From Cyclobacterium roseum (GTDB taxonomy: Bacteria; Bacteroidota; Bacteroidia; Cytophagales; Cyclobacteriaceae), in the NCBI RefSeq assembly GCF_010119225.1, contig NZ_WNKF01000011.1:124001-188000 (forward strand): DNA of 64,000 nucleotides, given 5' to 3'. Shown here piece by piece: positions 26,241 to 36,142 of this stretch. Under the pieces are notes generated by a model that saw only the letters and a program-made list of their open reading frames with translations, made no database searches and was not told the DNA's origin. Position numbers and translations under genes: made by a program. Within the stretch, counting starts at the first letter, position 1, and the number at the start of each line of letters is the position of its first letter.

Positions 26241-27464
26241 ATGAATTTGGGTAACAAAAATTTTCATTTTAGTTTTTTTGCCGGGCTGGCAATGCTGGGT
26301 TTTTTCTTCACTTCCTGTGGTAATCAATCCGGTCGCAGAACTGCGAGTGATCCGGGAGGAGTAAGTGCCTCCACAGGTGCACAGTATAGTTTTGACGAAG
26401 AAGATTCCACTTCTTTTCAGGTGTTTCGATTACCTACGGAAGTGGTTGGTCCCCGACTGGTCTTTATTCAGGGGGGAAGGGCTGTTTTAGGCTCTCAGGA
26501 ACAGGATATCATGGGTTTTCGGGATAATGTGGAACGAACGGTTACCATCGCTTCTTTTTACATGGATGAGACGGAAGTTACCAATGTCGATTACAAGGAA
26601 TTTTTGTTCAACATGGCCAAAAGAGATGGTGTCAGTGCGGACTCTATTCAAAAGTTGGAACCCAATGAAAAGGTATGGGATGGCACCATGTCTTACAATG
26701 ATGTGTATGCTACGTATTATTTCCGATATCCCGGATTTAATTTTTATCCGGTAGCTGGGGTGAGTTGGACCCAAGCCAATGCATACAGCAAATGGCGAAC
26801 CGTCTACGTAAACGAATTGGAACGAGAAAAAAATGAACTGGATTCAGCTTTGACCAAAGATCAGCTCATTGAGCGAGGCTCTGTATTTCCCGACTACCGT
26901 CTTCCGAACGAAGCCGAGTGGGAATATGCGGCGAAAGCGATGATTGGTACCCAGTACATGGACGAGAATCAGGAAAATGGCCGGATTTATCCCTGGGATG
27001 GTAGAGGGCCAAGAAATCCGTATAACATCAAACGGAAGTCGAGGCAAGGAGATTTTCTGGCCAACTTTAAACGGGGACGTGGAGATTACGCCGGTATCGC
27101 GGGTAGTGTATCCAACGATGGAGAAATTATTCCTACTAACGTATATGATTTTCCCGCTAATGATTTTGGCTTGTACAATATGGCTGGCAACATGAACGAA
27201 TGGGTGCAGGATGTGTACCGTCCGCTATCCTTTCAGGATTTTGACGACCTGAATCCCCTTCGAAAAGATGGGGTTTACGATGAAGAAGATACCTATAATA
27301 CCACATTGATTGACGACAACTACCGGGTCTACAAAGGAGGTTCGTGGAGAGATGTAGCCTACTGGCTAGCCCCTGGTACCAGGAGGTTTATGCACCAGGA
27401 TTCTTCTTCTAATCACATAGGATTCAGATGTGCCATGATCGCTGTTGGCGGTAAAGACAGGTAA
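26241..27464 (+). CDS. gldJ: GldJ-like gliding-motility lipoprotein with SUMF1 domain
   Basis: A 407-residue lipoprotein: signal peptide with lipobox cysteine C26 (FFFTSCGN), then one formylglycine-generating-enzyme (SUMF1)-like domain from about residue 70 to the end (SFYMDETEVTN, LPNEAEWEYAAK, NMAGNMNEWVQDVY, GFRCAM). GldJ and GldK share this layout and belong to the gliding and type IX secretion machinery. gldK normally starts a gldKLMN run, which is absent here, and the ending VYKGGSWRDVAYWLAPGTRRF fits GldJ better. GldK or another SUMF1 lipoprotein remains possible. A terminator follows directly, so it is transcribed alone or with mfd. Confidence 0.72.
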   Translation: MNLGNKNFHFSFFAGLAMLGFFFTSCGNQSGRRTASDPGGVSASTGAQYSFDEEDSTSFQVFRLPTEVVGPRLVFIQGGRAVLGSQEQDIMGFRDNVERTVTIASFYMDETEVTNVDYKEFLFNMAKRDGVSADSIQKLEPNEKVWDGTMSYNDVYATYYFRYPGFNFYPVAGVSWTQANAYSKWRTVYVNELEREKNELDSALTKDQLIERGSVFPDYRLPNEAEWEYAAKAMIGTQYMDENQENGRIYPWDGRGPRNPYNIKRKSRQGDFLANFKRGRGDYAGIAGSVSNDGEIIPTNVYDFPANDFGLYNMAGNMNEWVQDVYRPLSFQDFDDLNPLRKDGVYDEEDTYNTTLIDDNYRVYKGGSWRDVAYWLAPGTRRFMHQDSSSNHIGFRCAMIAVGGKDR

Positions 27465-27492
27465 CGGGAGTAGATGACTTGAAATAATTTAT

Positions 27493-27517
27493 AAAGGGGC
27501 GTCTTGCCCCTTTTTTT
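27493..27517 (+). terminator. Rho-independent terminator after gldJ
   Basis: Stem AAAGGGGC (27493-27500) and GCCCCTTT (27506-27513) with loop GTCTT, running into a seven-base T-run. It begins 29 bases after the gldJ stop codon. Confidence 0.9.
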
Positions 27518-27552
27518 ATGACTTGTTTTTTTTATTTGGTAGCTACAAAAAA

Positions 27553-27574
27553 GCCTTTGAGAATTCTCAAAGGC
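27553..27574 (-). terminator. Perfect 22-bp palindrome with T-run on the minus strand
   Basis: An 11-bp perfect palindrome centred on GAATTC (arms GCCTTTGAGAA / TTCTCAAAGGC). Read on the minus strand it is followed by TTTTTTG, the form of an intrinsic terminator. No minus-strand gene lies to its right for several kilobases, so if it works it stops antisense transcription moving toward gldJ. A protein-binding site is the alternative. Confidence 0.5.
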
Positions 27575-27586
27575 AATAAATGGTGT

Positions 27587-27621
27587 TTTGCTGTGTTATC
27601 ATGAATTAAATAGTATTTTTG
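27587..27621 (+). promoter_or_regulatory. Probable promoter of the Ycf48-repeat protein gene
   Basis: TTTG (27587-27590), a 23-base spacer and TATTTTTG (27614-27621), a full TAnnTTTG match. The start of transcription would fall about 25 bases before ATG 27654. Confidence 0.5.
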
Positions 27622-27653
27622 TAAGCATAATTTATTTAAACTAAGGCATTTGT

Positions 27654-30461
27654 ATGAAGCGGGCTTTATTTTTAGTTTTCGTGCTGCTGGTAGGTATTCA
27701 GGAGATTTTTGGTCAAAGCTGGAGACGAGTAGGTGATTGGGGCAATGACTATTCCGCCATACATTGGGTCAATGAGAACGTGGGGTACATTGCCGGAGAA
27801 AATATTTTTTTGAAATCGATTGATGGGGGACTTAGCTGGGTAGAAATCAAATCACCATCCGAGGGAATGCTTCTGGACCTCGCCTTTTATGATGAACAAT
27901 TTGGTCTGGTAATTGACGATGAGGGACGACTCCACCGGACAACAAATGGGGGAACGAATTGGACAAGTTACCGGCATTCAGAAAATACCTCCTGGAAAAA
28001 AATCAGCTTTGTAAACAACGAGGTTTTGATAGTCACCGGCAGTTCGGGAGCCATGATCCGATCTGATGACCGGGGTTTCTCCTGGGAGGAGGTACCGACA
28101 CCTACCGCTGCCGATATTAATGGCTTTACGTTCGTCAACGAGACCCTGGGTTTTGCCGTTACCTCTGATGCTGAGATCTTAAAATCTACCAACTCAGGCC
28201 GGGACTGGGAGCGTTTTCCTTCCGGATTTCAGGCAGCTTTAAACGGGATTCATTTTACCGATGATACCACCGGGTACGCAGTAGGAAGCCTGGGGACCAT
28301 CATTAAGACGGTGGACGGAGGTAGAAACTGGCAATACATCAATAGTGGGATTGATAGCGATCTTCACGAGGTGGTATTCAATCCGGCTTTTCCTCATATT
28401 GGGGTGATCAGTGGGGATAACGGTACCATTCTGAGAACCGATAATGGCGGCCTTACCTTTTCAGCAGCCAATTCCCGTACATTGCAAGGTATCAAAGACC
28501 TGGCATTCAGGCCGGAGACCAATAGCGTGTTGGGGGTTGGTTCCAGCGGAAATCTAATAGCCTCCAATAATTCGGGGAGCAACTGGACCATTCGTTTGTC
28601 AGGAAGGGCCAATGACTACACCTCCATTGAGTTTACGACAGACCTCAGAGGTTATCTTGCTGGTGATCAAGGGTTAATTTTATTGACAGGAAATGGTGGC
28701 AACTCGTTTTTAGATCGGTCCAGACCCATTTCCCTTCCTTTTAATAGTCTTTACTTCGTTTCAGGAAACGTCGGATATGTATCGGGAAATAATGGAAACA
28801 TACTCAGCACCACTAATTCAGGCGCTACCTGGACTACTCTAAATCCTGGCACCAACCGCAATGTGAACGGATTGTATTTTTTTGATATCAACCGAGGCTT
28901 CGCTGTGGGAGACAGAGGGCTGATTACCAAAACGGAAAACAGAGGTGTCAATTGGGAACTGGTTCCTTCTGGGTACAACGAAGTAAATTTTAGGGACATC
29001 CTGTTTTTCGATGAAGGTACAGGTCTGATCATAGGGGATCAGGGATACCTGCTTCGTTCCGAAAACGGGGGAACGAGCTGGGCTCGGGTGAACTTGAATC
29101 AGAATACGAGATTACATTCCCTGACGAGGATGGATGAAAATACGGCCATGCTGGTCGGGGGGGCAGGAACCGTATTCAAAACCGAGGATAAAGGCGATTC
29201 CTGGATGCGTCTGGAAACCGGCTTTTCGGTTGATTTCAGTGATGTGGAATTTCTGGATGAATCTGTAGGGTTTATTACTGGAGAAGAGGGTACCATATTG
29301 CGGACTTTTGATTCGGGTGAAACCTGGGAAAAGCTTTCTACCGGCACTTTTCAGGATTTTACAGGGCTTAGTTTCGGTGATCTGAATGTTGGATACGCAG
29401 CCGGAGAAAACGGGATATTTTATCAATACACCTGTCAGGTACCGTTAGACATCGCTACCATTTTTGGAGAGGACGATATTTGTTTGAGTCAGCAGATTTA
29501 CACGATTCAGGATCTGGAAGAGGATGGTACCAGCTATGAATGGAGGGTAGACGGAGGAACAATACTGGAAGGGCAGGGAAGTACCCGGATTGTCGTGCTA
29601 TGGGACGAGCCGGGAAGGAATGCCGTCATGGTCAGGGGTCAAAATAACTGTGGAAATGGGAATACTACTGCCCTGGAAGTGGTTGTGTCTGAGGAACCAC
29701 GGCAAACCGCAGCCATTCAAGGCGAGGGAGTAGTTTGTGTCAATACCCTGGAAGATTATTTCGTAGACTCCATTCCCGGTACCCAGTATTTTTGGGAAAC
29801 GACCGGCGGCGTGGTGCGTTCCGGACAGGGAACGGCGCGCATTACCCTGGAGTGGACCAACTTAAACAACCAGTCCATATCGGTTTCCACTACGAATCCA
29901 TGTGGACAGGGTCCCACCACCGAAAAATTGATTCGCGTGATTACCATTCCCGAACAGCCCGCACCCATAAGCGGCCCCGGAAGAGTAGGTTTTCAGGAGG
30001 CAGACTATGAAGTAGCTGCAGTTCAGGATATCAACTACCAGTGGGCGCTGGACGGTGGAGGTGAAATTATCGAGGGGCAGGGAACGGCATCGGTTCGGAT
30101 CAGATGGAACGGCGAAGGGGATCACCAGTTAGAAGTGACACCTATGAATGCTTGTAATCAAGGGCCTAGCCAGGTTCTTCCGGTGAATGTGAATTTGATA
30201 ACATCCCTTCCGGAAAGCGGTGCCGATGCGGATATTCGCCTGTTTCCCAGCCCTTCTTTCGGAGATGTTCACCTTCAGGTGCAGGGTTTGCCAGCATTAG
30301 TCCGGCTGGAAGTATTCAATGCGAGCGGGCAAAAAATCAGAGAAATTCAAACACAAGAGGATCAATTCGTATATCCTATTTCCGACTTGCCCAAAGGGCT
30401 GCATGTGGTGGTTATACGTACCCGAACAGCCACTTATAAACGAAAAATCATCGTCTTTTAG
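27654..30461 (+). CDS. Secreted Ycf48-like repeat protein with type IX sorting domain
   Basis: A 935-residue secreted protein. The signal peptide ends near residue 21 (IFGQ). About a dozen Ycf48/BNR-like repeats follow (residues about 25-590), each with a G-x-I-x-x-T-x-x-G-G-x-x-W pattern such as [22 protein letters not shown] and [12 protein letters not shown]; they should form a beta-propeller. Next come about three PKD/Ig-like domains (about 595-855). Last is a Por-type C-terminal domain (about 860-935: [13 protein letters not shown] ... [12 protein letters not shown] ... KRKIIVF), the signal for export by the type IX system. The function is unknown; binding to surface polymers is a guess. 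Its stop overlaps the prfA 3' end by 4 bases on opposite strands. Confidence 0.88.
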   Translation: MKRALFLVFVLLVGIQEIFGQSWRRVGDWGNDYSAIHWVNENVGYIAGENIFLKSIDGGLSWVEIKSPSEGMLLDLAFYDEQFGLVIDDEGRLHRTTNGGTNWTSYRHSENTSWKKISFVNNEVLIVTGSSGAMIRSDDRGFSWEEVPTPTAADINGFTFVNETLGFAVTSDAEILKSTNSGRDWERFPSGFQAALNGIHFTDDTTGYAVGSLGTIIKTVDGGRNWQYINSGIDSDLHEVVFNPAFPHIGVISGDNGTILRTDNGGLTFSAANSRTLQGIKDLAFRPETNSVLGVGSSGNLIASNNSGSNWTIRLSGRANDYTSIEFTTDLRGYLAGDQGLILLTGNGGNSFLDRSRPISLPFNSLYFVSGNVGYVSGNNGNILSTTNSGATWTTLNPGTNRNVNGLYFFDINRGFAVGDRGLITKTENRGVNWELVPSGYNEVNFRDILFFDEGTGLIIGDQGYLLRSENGGTSWARVNLNQNTRLHSLTRMDENTAMLVGGAGTVFKTEDKGDSWMRLETGFSVDFSDVEFLDESVGFITGEEGTILRTFDSGETWEKLSTGTFQDFTGLSFGDLNVGYAAGENGIFYQYTCQVPLDIATIFGEDDICLSQQIYTIQDLEEDGTSYEWRVDGGTILEGQGSTRIVVLWDEPGRNAVMVRGQNNCGNGNTTALEVVVSEEPRQTAAIQGEGVVCVNTLEDYFVDSIPGTQYFWETTGGVVRSGQGTARITLEWTNLNNQSISVSTTNPCGQGPTTEKLIRVITIPEQPAPISGPGRVGFQEADYEVAAVQDINYQWALDGGGEIIEGQGTASVRIRWNGEGDHQLEVTPMNACNQGPSQVLPVNVNLITSLPESGADADIRLFPSPSFGDVHLQVQGLPALVRLEVFNASGQKIREIQTQEDQFVYPISDLPKGLHVVVIRTRTATYKRKIIVF

Positions 30462-31534
30462 TCTTCTATTCCTCCCTCTTTCATTTTTTCTGCATTTTCT
30501 GCAAAGCGAAGGGCACTGATGAATTCTTCTATATTCCCCTCCATTACGTCCGGCAGGTTGTAAACGGTTTTATTTATCCGGTGATCGGTGACCCGGCTTT
30601 GGGGGTAATTATAGGTCCGTATCTTATCGGACCGGTCCCCGCTACCGACCATGGATCTCCTTTGAGCACCTACGGTTTCATTGTGCTTTGCCAGTTCGAT
30701 TTCGTATATGCGAGATCGCAGTACCTTCAGTGCTTTTTCAAAATTTTTAATCTGAGATTTTTGATCCTGACAAGTAACGACCAGTCCGGTCGGTTCATGG
30801 GTAAGCCTTACGGCAGAATAGGTCGTATTTACGGACTGACCCCCGGGTCCGGAGGAACAATAAGTGTCTTTTCGTACCTCGTTCATATCTATTTGCACGT
30901 CCACCTCTTCCATTTCCGGTAGCACTGCTACGGTAGCGGCGGAAGTGTGAACCCTTCCTTGTGTTTCGGTGGTTGGTACCCGCTGTACCCGATGCACACC
31001 AGACTCGTATTTCAGCATGCCATACACGTCCGCTCCCGAGACAGAGCTGATTATTTCCTTGTATCCTCCGGAGGTGCCAAAAGTAAGATCCAAAACCCTC
31101 AGGTTCAGGCTTTGCTTTTCGCAAAATTTTTCATACATGCGGAACAGGTCCCCTGCAAAGATGGCCGCTTCATCTCCACCGGTGCCACTCCGGATTTCCA
31201 GAATGCAATCTTTGGAATCATTCGGATCTTTTGGGATGAGCATTTTTCTCAACTCCTCCTCCAAGTCTTCTTTTCGCTCTTTTAGCGTTTCCCATTCCAA
31301 TTTTGCCATTTCCCTGAATTCAGGGTCTTTTTCTTTCTCCAAAAGTGCCTTGGTGCTACTGATATTTTCCAGTGTCAGTCGGTAGGTTTCATAGACATTT
31401 ACTACCTTTTCCAGGTCCTTGTATTCTTTGGAAAGCTTGGTGTACTTTCCCATGTCCGACATGGCATCTGGCTGAATGATCAGCTGGGATACTTCTTCAA
31501 ATCTTTCTTTTATGGCTTCCAGTTTATCCAGCAT
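30458..31534 (-). CDS. prfA: Peptide chain release factor 1
   Basis: A 358-residue class I release factor for UAA and UAG stops. The universal GGQ is in [10 protein letters not shown], and the stop-codon-reading P-x-T is PTT in [26 protein letters not shown], which is RF1-type and not RF2 (SPF). I chose ATG 31534, which starts [12 protein letters not shown] as in other RF1 proteins. A GTG 28 codons upstream also opens the frame, but a TAnnTTTG element lies between the two, so the longer form is unlikely. Length agrees with the family. Confidence 0.96.
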   Translation of the reverse strand: MLDKLEAIKERFEEVSQLIIQPDAMSDMGKYTKLSKEYKDLEKVVNVYETYRLTLENISSTKALLEKEKDPEFREMAKLEWETLKERKEDLEEELRKMLIPKDPNDSKDCILEIRSGTGGDEAAIFAGDLFRMYEKFCEKQSLNLRVLDLTFGTSGGYKEIISSVSGADVYGMLKYESGVHRVQRVPTTETQGRVHTSAATVAVLPEMEEVDVQIDMNEVRKDTYCSSGPGGQSVNTTYSAVRLTHEPTGLVVTCQDQKSQIKNFEKALKVLRSRIYEIELAKHNETVGAQRRSMVGSGDRSDKIRTYNYPQSRVTDHRINKTVYNLPDVMEGNIEEFISALRFAENAEKMKEGGIED

Positions 31535-31555
31535 GGTACGATATGGTTTAAAAGG

Positions 31556-31563
31556 CAAAATTA
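31556..31563 (-). promoter_or_regulatory. prfA: Probable -7 element of prfA
   Basis: On the minus strand this reads TAATTTTG, a full match to TAnnTTTG, 21 bases before the chosen prfA ATG. A good -33 TTG at the usual distance is not seen, so the call is moderate. It supports the shorter prfA start. Confidence 0.4.
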
Positions 31564-31720
31564 AACAATATTGTTGACGAATACCCTTCCGGGGGAGCAG
31601 AAAGGTGTTTTGGTTCACCTGCCAATTTCGATTACCGGCAAATTGCCTAATTCTATCGCTTTTACCCCTGTACCTCTATTATCCTTCACAAACAGGAACT
31701 TTAATGATTTTAATCATCCA

Positions 31721-31752
31721 TTGAACAATTTTGCCGGCAAGTGTGTATCTTT
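31721..31752 (+). promoter_or_regulatory. Possible promoter of the haem lipoprotein gene
   Basis: TTG (31721-31723), a 21-22-base spacer and TATCTTTA, seven of eight matches to TAnnTTTG. The start of transcription would lie about 20 bases before ATG 31780. Confidence 0.4.
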
Positions 31753-31779
31753 AACTAACGGACATAGATAGACGGTTTT

Positions 31780-32442
31780 ATGAATAGTATTCAGGCATTT
31801 CTTTCGGTTGGCGCGCTTTCTTTTTTTCTGGTTTCCTGTGGGAATAATAAAAAAATCGACCGGGATATCGTAGAACAGGTTAACCAGGCCAATGAGGTGA
31901 AAAAAGTAGCCGAATCGGAAATCATTGCACAAGCTATGGAATGGGGGGACGAAATCAGTCAGGATGCACAGGCATCCCTGATCGGTGCCCTTCAACAGGC
32001 AATCGAAGAAAAAGGCGTACCGGGGGCCATTGACTTTTGTCAGGTGGAAGCTTTGCCCATCACCGAAAAGGTAGCTGAAAAATACCAGGTAGGGATTAGG
32101 AGGGTCTCCACGAAAAACCGGAACCCGGAAAATCAACCTAATGAATTGGAAAAAACCTTATTAGATGCCTACCAATACAATGTCGAAAACGATATCAATA
32201 GCCGCTCCAATATTCAGAAAGCAGAGGAGGGCGAAGTGCTGTTGTTTACCAAAGCCATTACCATCCCGGGTGGACTTTGCCTGAATTGTCACGGGGAGCC
32301 GGGCAAGGACATCAGCGAAGCGACCCTTGAAAAAATTAATTCCCTCTACCCTAACGATAAAGCCACTCATTACAAGGTAGGTGAGTTACGCGGCATGTGG
32401 AGCATCTCCATACCCAAAAAAGAAGTGGTGAAAAACATGTAA
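31780..32442 (+). CDS. Mono-haem c-type lipoprotein, DUF3365/Tll0287-like
   Basis: A 220-residue lipoprotein with lipobox cysteine C20 (FFLVSCGN) and one haem c site CLNCH at 167-171. The region before it (AIDFCQVEALPITEKVAEKYQVGIRRVSTK) and the ending ELRGMWSISIP match the DUF3365 family, a PAS-like fold with one covalently bound haem thought to sense redox state or small ligands. It is probably anchored on the periplasmic side of a membrane. It is divergent from prfA and has no obvious partner gene nearby. Function unknown. Confidence 0.85.
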   Translation: MNSIQAFLSVGALSFFLVSCGNNKKIDRDIVEQVNQANEVKKVAESEIIAQAMEWGDEISQDAQASLIGALQQAIEEKGVPGAIDFCQVEALPITEKVAEKYQVGIRRVSTKNRNPENQPNELEKTLLDAYQYNVENDINSRSNIQKAEEGEVLLFTKAITIPGGLCLNCHGEPGKDISEATLEKINSLYPNDKATHYKVGELRGMWSISIPKKEVVKNM

Positions 32443-32551
32443 AATAACCTCTTGGCTTGTTTCCCTCTTTTTAAACTTTACTTTATATATTCGCATTGAA
32501 ATTCGGCGTTGCTTTCAGCAAAAGCACTTTTCTTAACCTATTCCCCTGATC

Positions 32552-35071
32552 ATGAAAAAATTTTGTCTACTAGTGGCTTTGCTCGTGTTCCAAACCATGT
32601 TGCTGGCCCAAACCAAAAGTCCGGCTGAGTTTTTAGGGTATGAGTTAGGAGAACGGTTTACGCCCCACCATAAAGTAGTTGCCTACTTTCAGCATGTGGC
32701 AACGGAAAATCCTGGTGTTGTGCTGCGTGAATATGGTAAAACCAATGAATTACGTCCGCTGCTTGTTGCCTTTGTTTCTTCGGTAGCGAATATTGATCGT
32801 TTGGAAACCATCCGTACGGATAACTTAAAGAGAACAGGAATGCTGGAAGGCAGTCCGGAGCTTTCCATCCCGGTTCATTGGATGAGTTACAACGTCCACG
32901 GCAATGAAGCGGTTTCTTCTGAAGCGACGATGATGACCCTTTTTTCACTTGTGGACCCTGAAAATAGCCAATACAGGTCCTGGCTGGATGAAATGCTGGT
33001 CGTCCTCGACCCCTGTGTGAATCCCGATGGGCAGGAACGGTACGTCAACTGGTACCAACAAAAAATGAATCAGGTGCTGCAGCCAGACCTTCAATCCATC
33101 GAACACCGGGAACCCTGGCCGGGAGGAAGGCCTAACCATTATTTGTTTGATCTGAACAGGGACTGGGCATGGCAGACACAGGTGGAATCTCAGCAGCGCC
33201 TGGCACTTTACAACGAATGGTTGCCTCAGGTACACCTGGATTTTCACGAGCAGGGAATAAACTCCCCTTATTATTTTGCACCGGCAGCAGAGCCCCTCCA
33301 CGCACAACTAACCGATTTCCAACAGGAATACCAGGAACGTTTTGGCCGGAATACGGCTACTTATTTCGATGCAAACGATTGGTTTTATTTCACCAAGGAG
33401 CGCTTTGATTTACTTTATCCCAGCTATGGCGATACCTACCCCATGTACAATGGGGCCATTGGTATGACCATTGAGCAGGGAGGTTCGGGAAGGGCCGGAA
33501 TAGGAGGATATACGGCCGATGGGGACACCGTTACCCTTAAAGACCGGATCATTCATCACCATACTACCGGAATTTCCGCTATTCAGACGACCTTTGACCT
33601 TAAAGAACAGGTATTGAAAGCCTATTCCAATTATTTTGAGGAAAGCAGCTCGGATCCTGCAGGTCCGTATAAAAGTTTTGTGATCAAGGGCAGCAACCCC
33701 CCTGCGAAAGTCCAGGCGTTGCTGGATTTGTTGGACAAAAACCAAATTCGTTACGGTCTCAGCGGCAAGAATGCCAGCCTGACCGGCTTTTCGTATCGAA
33801 GCGGGCAGTCCGAACGCCTGAATCTGGAAGAAAATGACATCGTCGTCAATGCCTACCAGCCCAAATCCGTTTTGACCCAGGTGCTTTTTGAGCCTGAGCC
33901 GGTGCTAAACGATAGTATAACCTATGACATTACTTCCTGGGCCCTTCCTTATGCCTATGGCCTGGAAGCCTATGCGCTGGAAAGCCGCCTGGATGCGAAA
34001 CAGCCATATGAGGCAGTAGCCTTTGAGCCTAACCAGCCTGATGCAGAAACACTTGCCTATATTGCTCCCTGGAATGCCACCCTTCATGTGAAATTCCTGT
34101 CTGCATTGCTGCAGGACGGCATTCGGGTACGCTATAACGAGTATCCCTTTGAAGTGGGCGGAAAGAGCTATCCCACTGGTTCGCTTATCGTTACCCGTGG
34201 AGGAAATGACTATGTACCCAACTTTCACCAGAAGGTGACCGATCTGGCCAATTCGTTTCAGATTCCCCTTGGACAAACAAGAACAGGATATATGGACAGC
34301 GGAAAGGATTTTGGTTCCTCGCATGTGCGCGTGATCCGGAAGCCCTCCATTGCCCTGGTAGGCGGGGAGGGTGTTTCTTCCCTGAATTTTGGCGAAATTT
34401 GGCATTTTCTGGACAGTGAGCTGGCATATCCCGTGGTAATCCTGGAGCAGGATCAATTAACAAGTGCTGATCTGAGCAGGTACGATGTGATGGTGCTGCC
34501 TTCAGGAAGTTATCCCGAGGAGCTCTACGAAACCCTAACTGAATGGGTGACAGCGGGTGGAAAGTTGCTGGCACTGGATGATGCCCTGAAGCTATTTGCT
34601 GACAAGCCGGATGGGATGTTACGTACCTTTGCCAGTGAGGACGAAAGAGCCCTGCAAGACAGTATTGAGAGCAAGGCGATGGAAGAGGAGAAAACGGCTC
34701 CGTTTCTTGAGCGGGAGCGGTTAGACATATCTACCTATGCTGCCGGAGCGATATTTGAGGTGCAACTGGATCCCACCCACCCTTTGGGATATGGAAAAAA
34801 TGGAACCTTTTATACCTTGAAAAACAGTTCCGATAGGTATGCACTGATGGATCAGGGAATCAATGCCGGTTATATCTCCGGACTGGACAGCCACCGCACC
34901 GGGTTTATAGGATATAAAATCAAACCGGGCATGGCTCGGTCCCTGGTTTTTGGTGTGGAACCCAAAGGTCGGGGGCAATTGATCTACCTGGCCGATAACC
35001 CCGTATTTCGTAGTTTCTGGGAAGATGGCAAGTTGATCCTTGCCAATGCCCTCTTCCTTTCCGGGAATTGA
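32552..35071 (+). CDS. Secreted M14-family zinc carboxypeptidase-like peptidase
   Basis: An 839-residue protein with a signal peptide ending near residue 20 (MLLAQ). The M14 domain spans about 25-370. Zinc ligands H116 and E119 are in YNVHGNEA, the third histidine is in the VHLDFHEQG segment (H228 or H232), and a likely catalytic glutamate lies in GMTIEQGGSGRAG. The remaining 450 residues contain a ThuA/GATase-like segment (about 600-700, GGEGVSSLNFGEIWHFLDSEL) and no transmembrane region. Bacteroidota have many such large M14 proteins in the periplasm or outside; the substrate is unknown. It is a single gene. Confidence 0.88.
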   Translation: MKKFCLLVALLVFQTMLLAQTKSPAEFLGYELGERFTPHHKVVAYFQHVATENPGVVLREYGKTNELRPLLVAFVSSVANIDRLETIRTDNLKRTGMLEGSPELSIPVHWMSYNVHGNEAVSSEATMMTLFSLVDPENSQYRSWLDEMLVVLDPCVNPDGQERYVNWYQQKMNQVLQPDLQSIEHREPWPGGRPNHYLFDLNRDWAWQTQVESQQRLALYNEWLPQVHLDFHEQGINSPYYFAPAAEPLHAQLTDFQQEYQERFGRNTATYFDANDWFYFTKERFDLLYPSYGDTYPMYNGAIGMTIEQGGSGRAGIGGYTADGDTVTLKDRIIHHHTTGISAIQTTFDLKEQVLKAYSNYFEESSSDPAGPYKSFVIKGSNPPAKVQALLDLLDKNQIRYGLSGKNASLTGFSYRSGQSERLNLEENDIVVNAYQPKSVLTQVLFEPEPVLNDSITYDITSWALPYAYGLEAYALESRLDAKQPYEAVAFEPNQPDAETLAYIAPWNATLHVKFLSALLQDGIRVRYNEYPFEVGGKSYPTGSLIVTRGGNDYVPNFHQKVTDLANSFQIPLGQTRTGYMDSGKDFGSSHVRVIRKPSIALVGGEGVSSLNFGEIWHFLDSELAYPVVILEQDQLTSADLSRYDVMVLPSGSYPEELYETLTEWVTAGGKLLALDDALKLFADKPDGMLRTFASEDERALQDSIESKAMEEEKTAPFLERERLDISTYAAGAIFEVQLDPTHPLGYGKNGTFYTLKNSSDRYALMDQGINAGYISGLDSHRTGFIGYKIKPGMARSLVFGVEPKGRGQLIYLADNPVFRSFWEDGKLILANALFLSGN

Positions 35072-35152
35072 GAAAAAAACGGTCGTAGGTCTAATTTATG
35101 AACGTTTTTTTCCATTTATTTCCTATATTTCTTAGGAAATTTCCCAGCTTCT

Positions 35153-35755
35153 ATGACCAACTTTACACCCAACCAAACCGACACCTTTCGTTGCCCTTGG
35201 TGTCTGGGATTCGAACAGTATATTCAGTACCACGATGAAGAATGGGGCGTGCCCGTATACAGTGACCGTAAGCATTTTGAATTTCTGGTACTGGAAAGTG
35301 CCCAGGCGGGCTTGAGTTGGGCTACCATCCTGAAGAAAAGAGAAGGGTATGCCCGGGCATTCAAGGATTTTGACTACCAAGTTGTAGCGGATTTTACCGA
35401 GGCAGACATCGAAAATCTGATCGGGAATCCGGCCATTGTAAGGAACCGTTTGAAAATAGCGGCAGCGATCAATAATGCGGGGAAGTTTATGGAAATACAA
35501 AAGCATTACGGAACCTTTACCGATTATATATGGGGCTTTGTGGAGGGTAAACCTGTTCAGAATGAATGGAAAAGTCTTTCGTCTGTTCCTGCAGCGACCC
35601 AACTTTCCAATCAAATAGCCCGCGACCTAAAGCAAAAGGGGTTCAAATTTCTAGGTAGTACCATTATATACTCCCATTTGCAGGCGACTGGAATCGTAAA
35701 CGATCATTTGGTACAATGCTTTCGGCATCAGGAAGTCAAGCGTATGGCCAGGTAA
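35153..35755 (+). CDS. tag: DNA-3-methyladenine glycosylase I (Tag)
   Basis: A 200-residue base-excision repair glycosylase that removes 3-methyladenine. The structural zinc ligands are C14 (FRCPW), H27 (QYHDEEWG), H185 and C189 (NDHLVQC). Spacing is identical to E. coli Tag (4, 17, 175, 179) with a constant shift of ten residues from a longer N-terminus. E48 in FLVLESAQAGLSW matches the key glutamate of the base pocket. No ada or alkylation-response gene is adjacent. Confidence 0.95.
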   Translation: MTNFTPNQTDTFRCPWCLGFEQYIQYHDEEWGVPVYSDRKHFEFLVLESAQAGLSWATILKKREGYARAFKDFDYQVVADFTEADIENLIGNPAIVRNRLKIAAAINNAGKFMEIQKHYGTFTDYIWGFVEGKPVQNEWKSLSSVPAATQLSNQIARDLKQKGFKFLGSTIIYSHLQATGIVNDHLVQCFRHQEVKRMAR

Positions 35756-35761
35756 ATTTGA

Positions 35762-36142
35762 CTCCCAATCATGCAGTCTGTTAGTGGAGGCTCTCACTGG
35801 GGCGGAGGCATGATGATCAATGCCTTTGATCAGGCCAGGTTTGGTTACCTGACCTTGCATAAGGGAGAGTGGAACGGAGAACAGCTGCTATCCCGTGAAT
35901 GGATTTCAAAATCCCGCACCCCGGGTCCAGCCCATGAGCGTTACGGTTTTATGAATTATTTTTTGAATACCGGGCAACAGGAGATTCCCGCTGCCCCTGA
36001 ATCCGCCTTCTTTCATCTGGGAGCAGGGGCTAATATGGTCTATGTGGATGAAGATAATGACCTGGTCATCGTCAGCCGTTGGATTAAGAATGCCTCAAAG
36101 GCCGAACTGGTAAAGTTGGTTTTAGAAAGTCTGCCGGATTAG
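35762..36142 (+). pseudogene. C-terminal remnant of a beta-lactamase-family serine hydrolase
   Basis: About 125 codons that match only the last third of a class C beta-lactamase/penicillin-binding-protein-type hydrolase: SGGSHWGGGMMINAFDQARFGYLTL, then EWISKSRTPGP, YGFMNYF and DEDNDLVIVSRW. The N-terminal part with the catalytic S-x-x-K and Y-x-N is missing; upstream there is only a stop codon and then the tag gene 6 bases away. An ATG at 35771 could still allow a 123-residue product, but without catalytic residues. I read it as the remains of a deletion that joined tag to the end of another gene. It overlaps the photolyase-like gene by 4 bases. Confidence 0.8.

Noticed and set aside
31535-31618. 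N-terminal extension of release factor 1 from GTG 31618
   Set aside because: RF1 proteins begin at MLDKLE-like sequence; a promoter element lies inside the extension.
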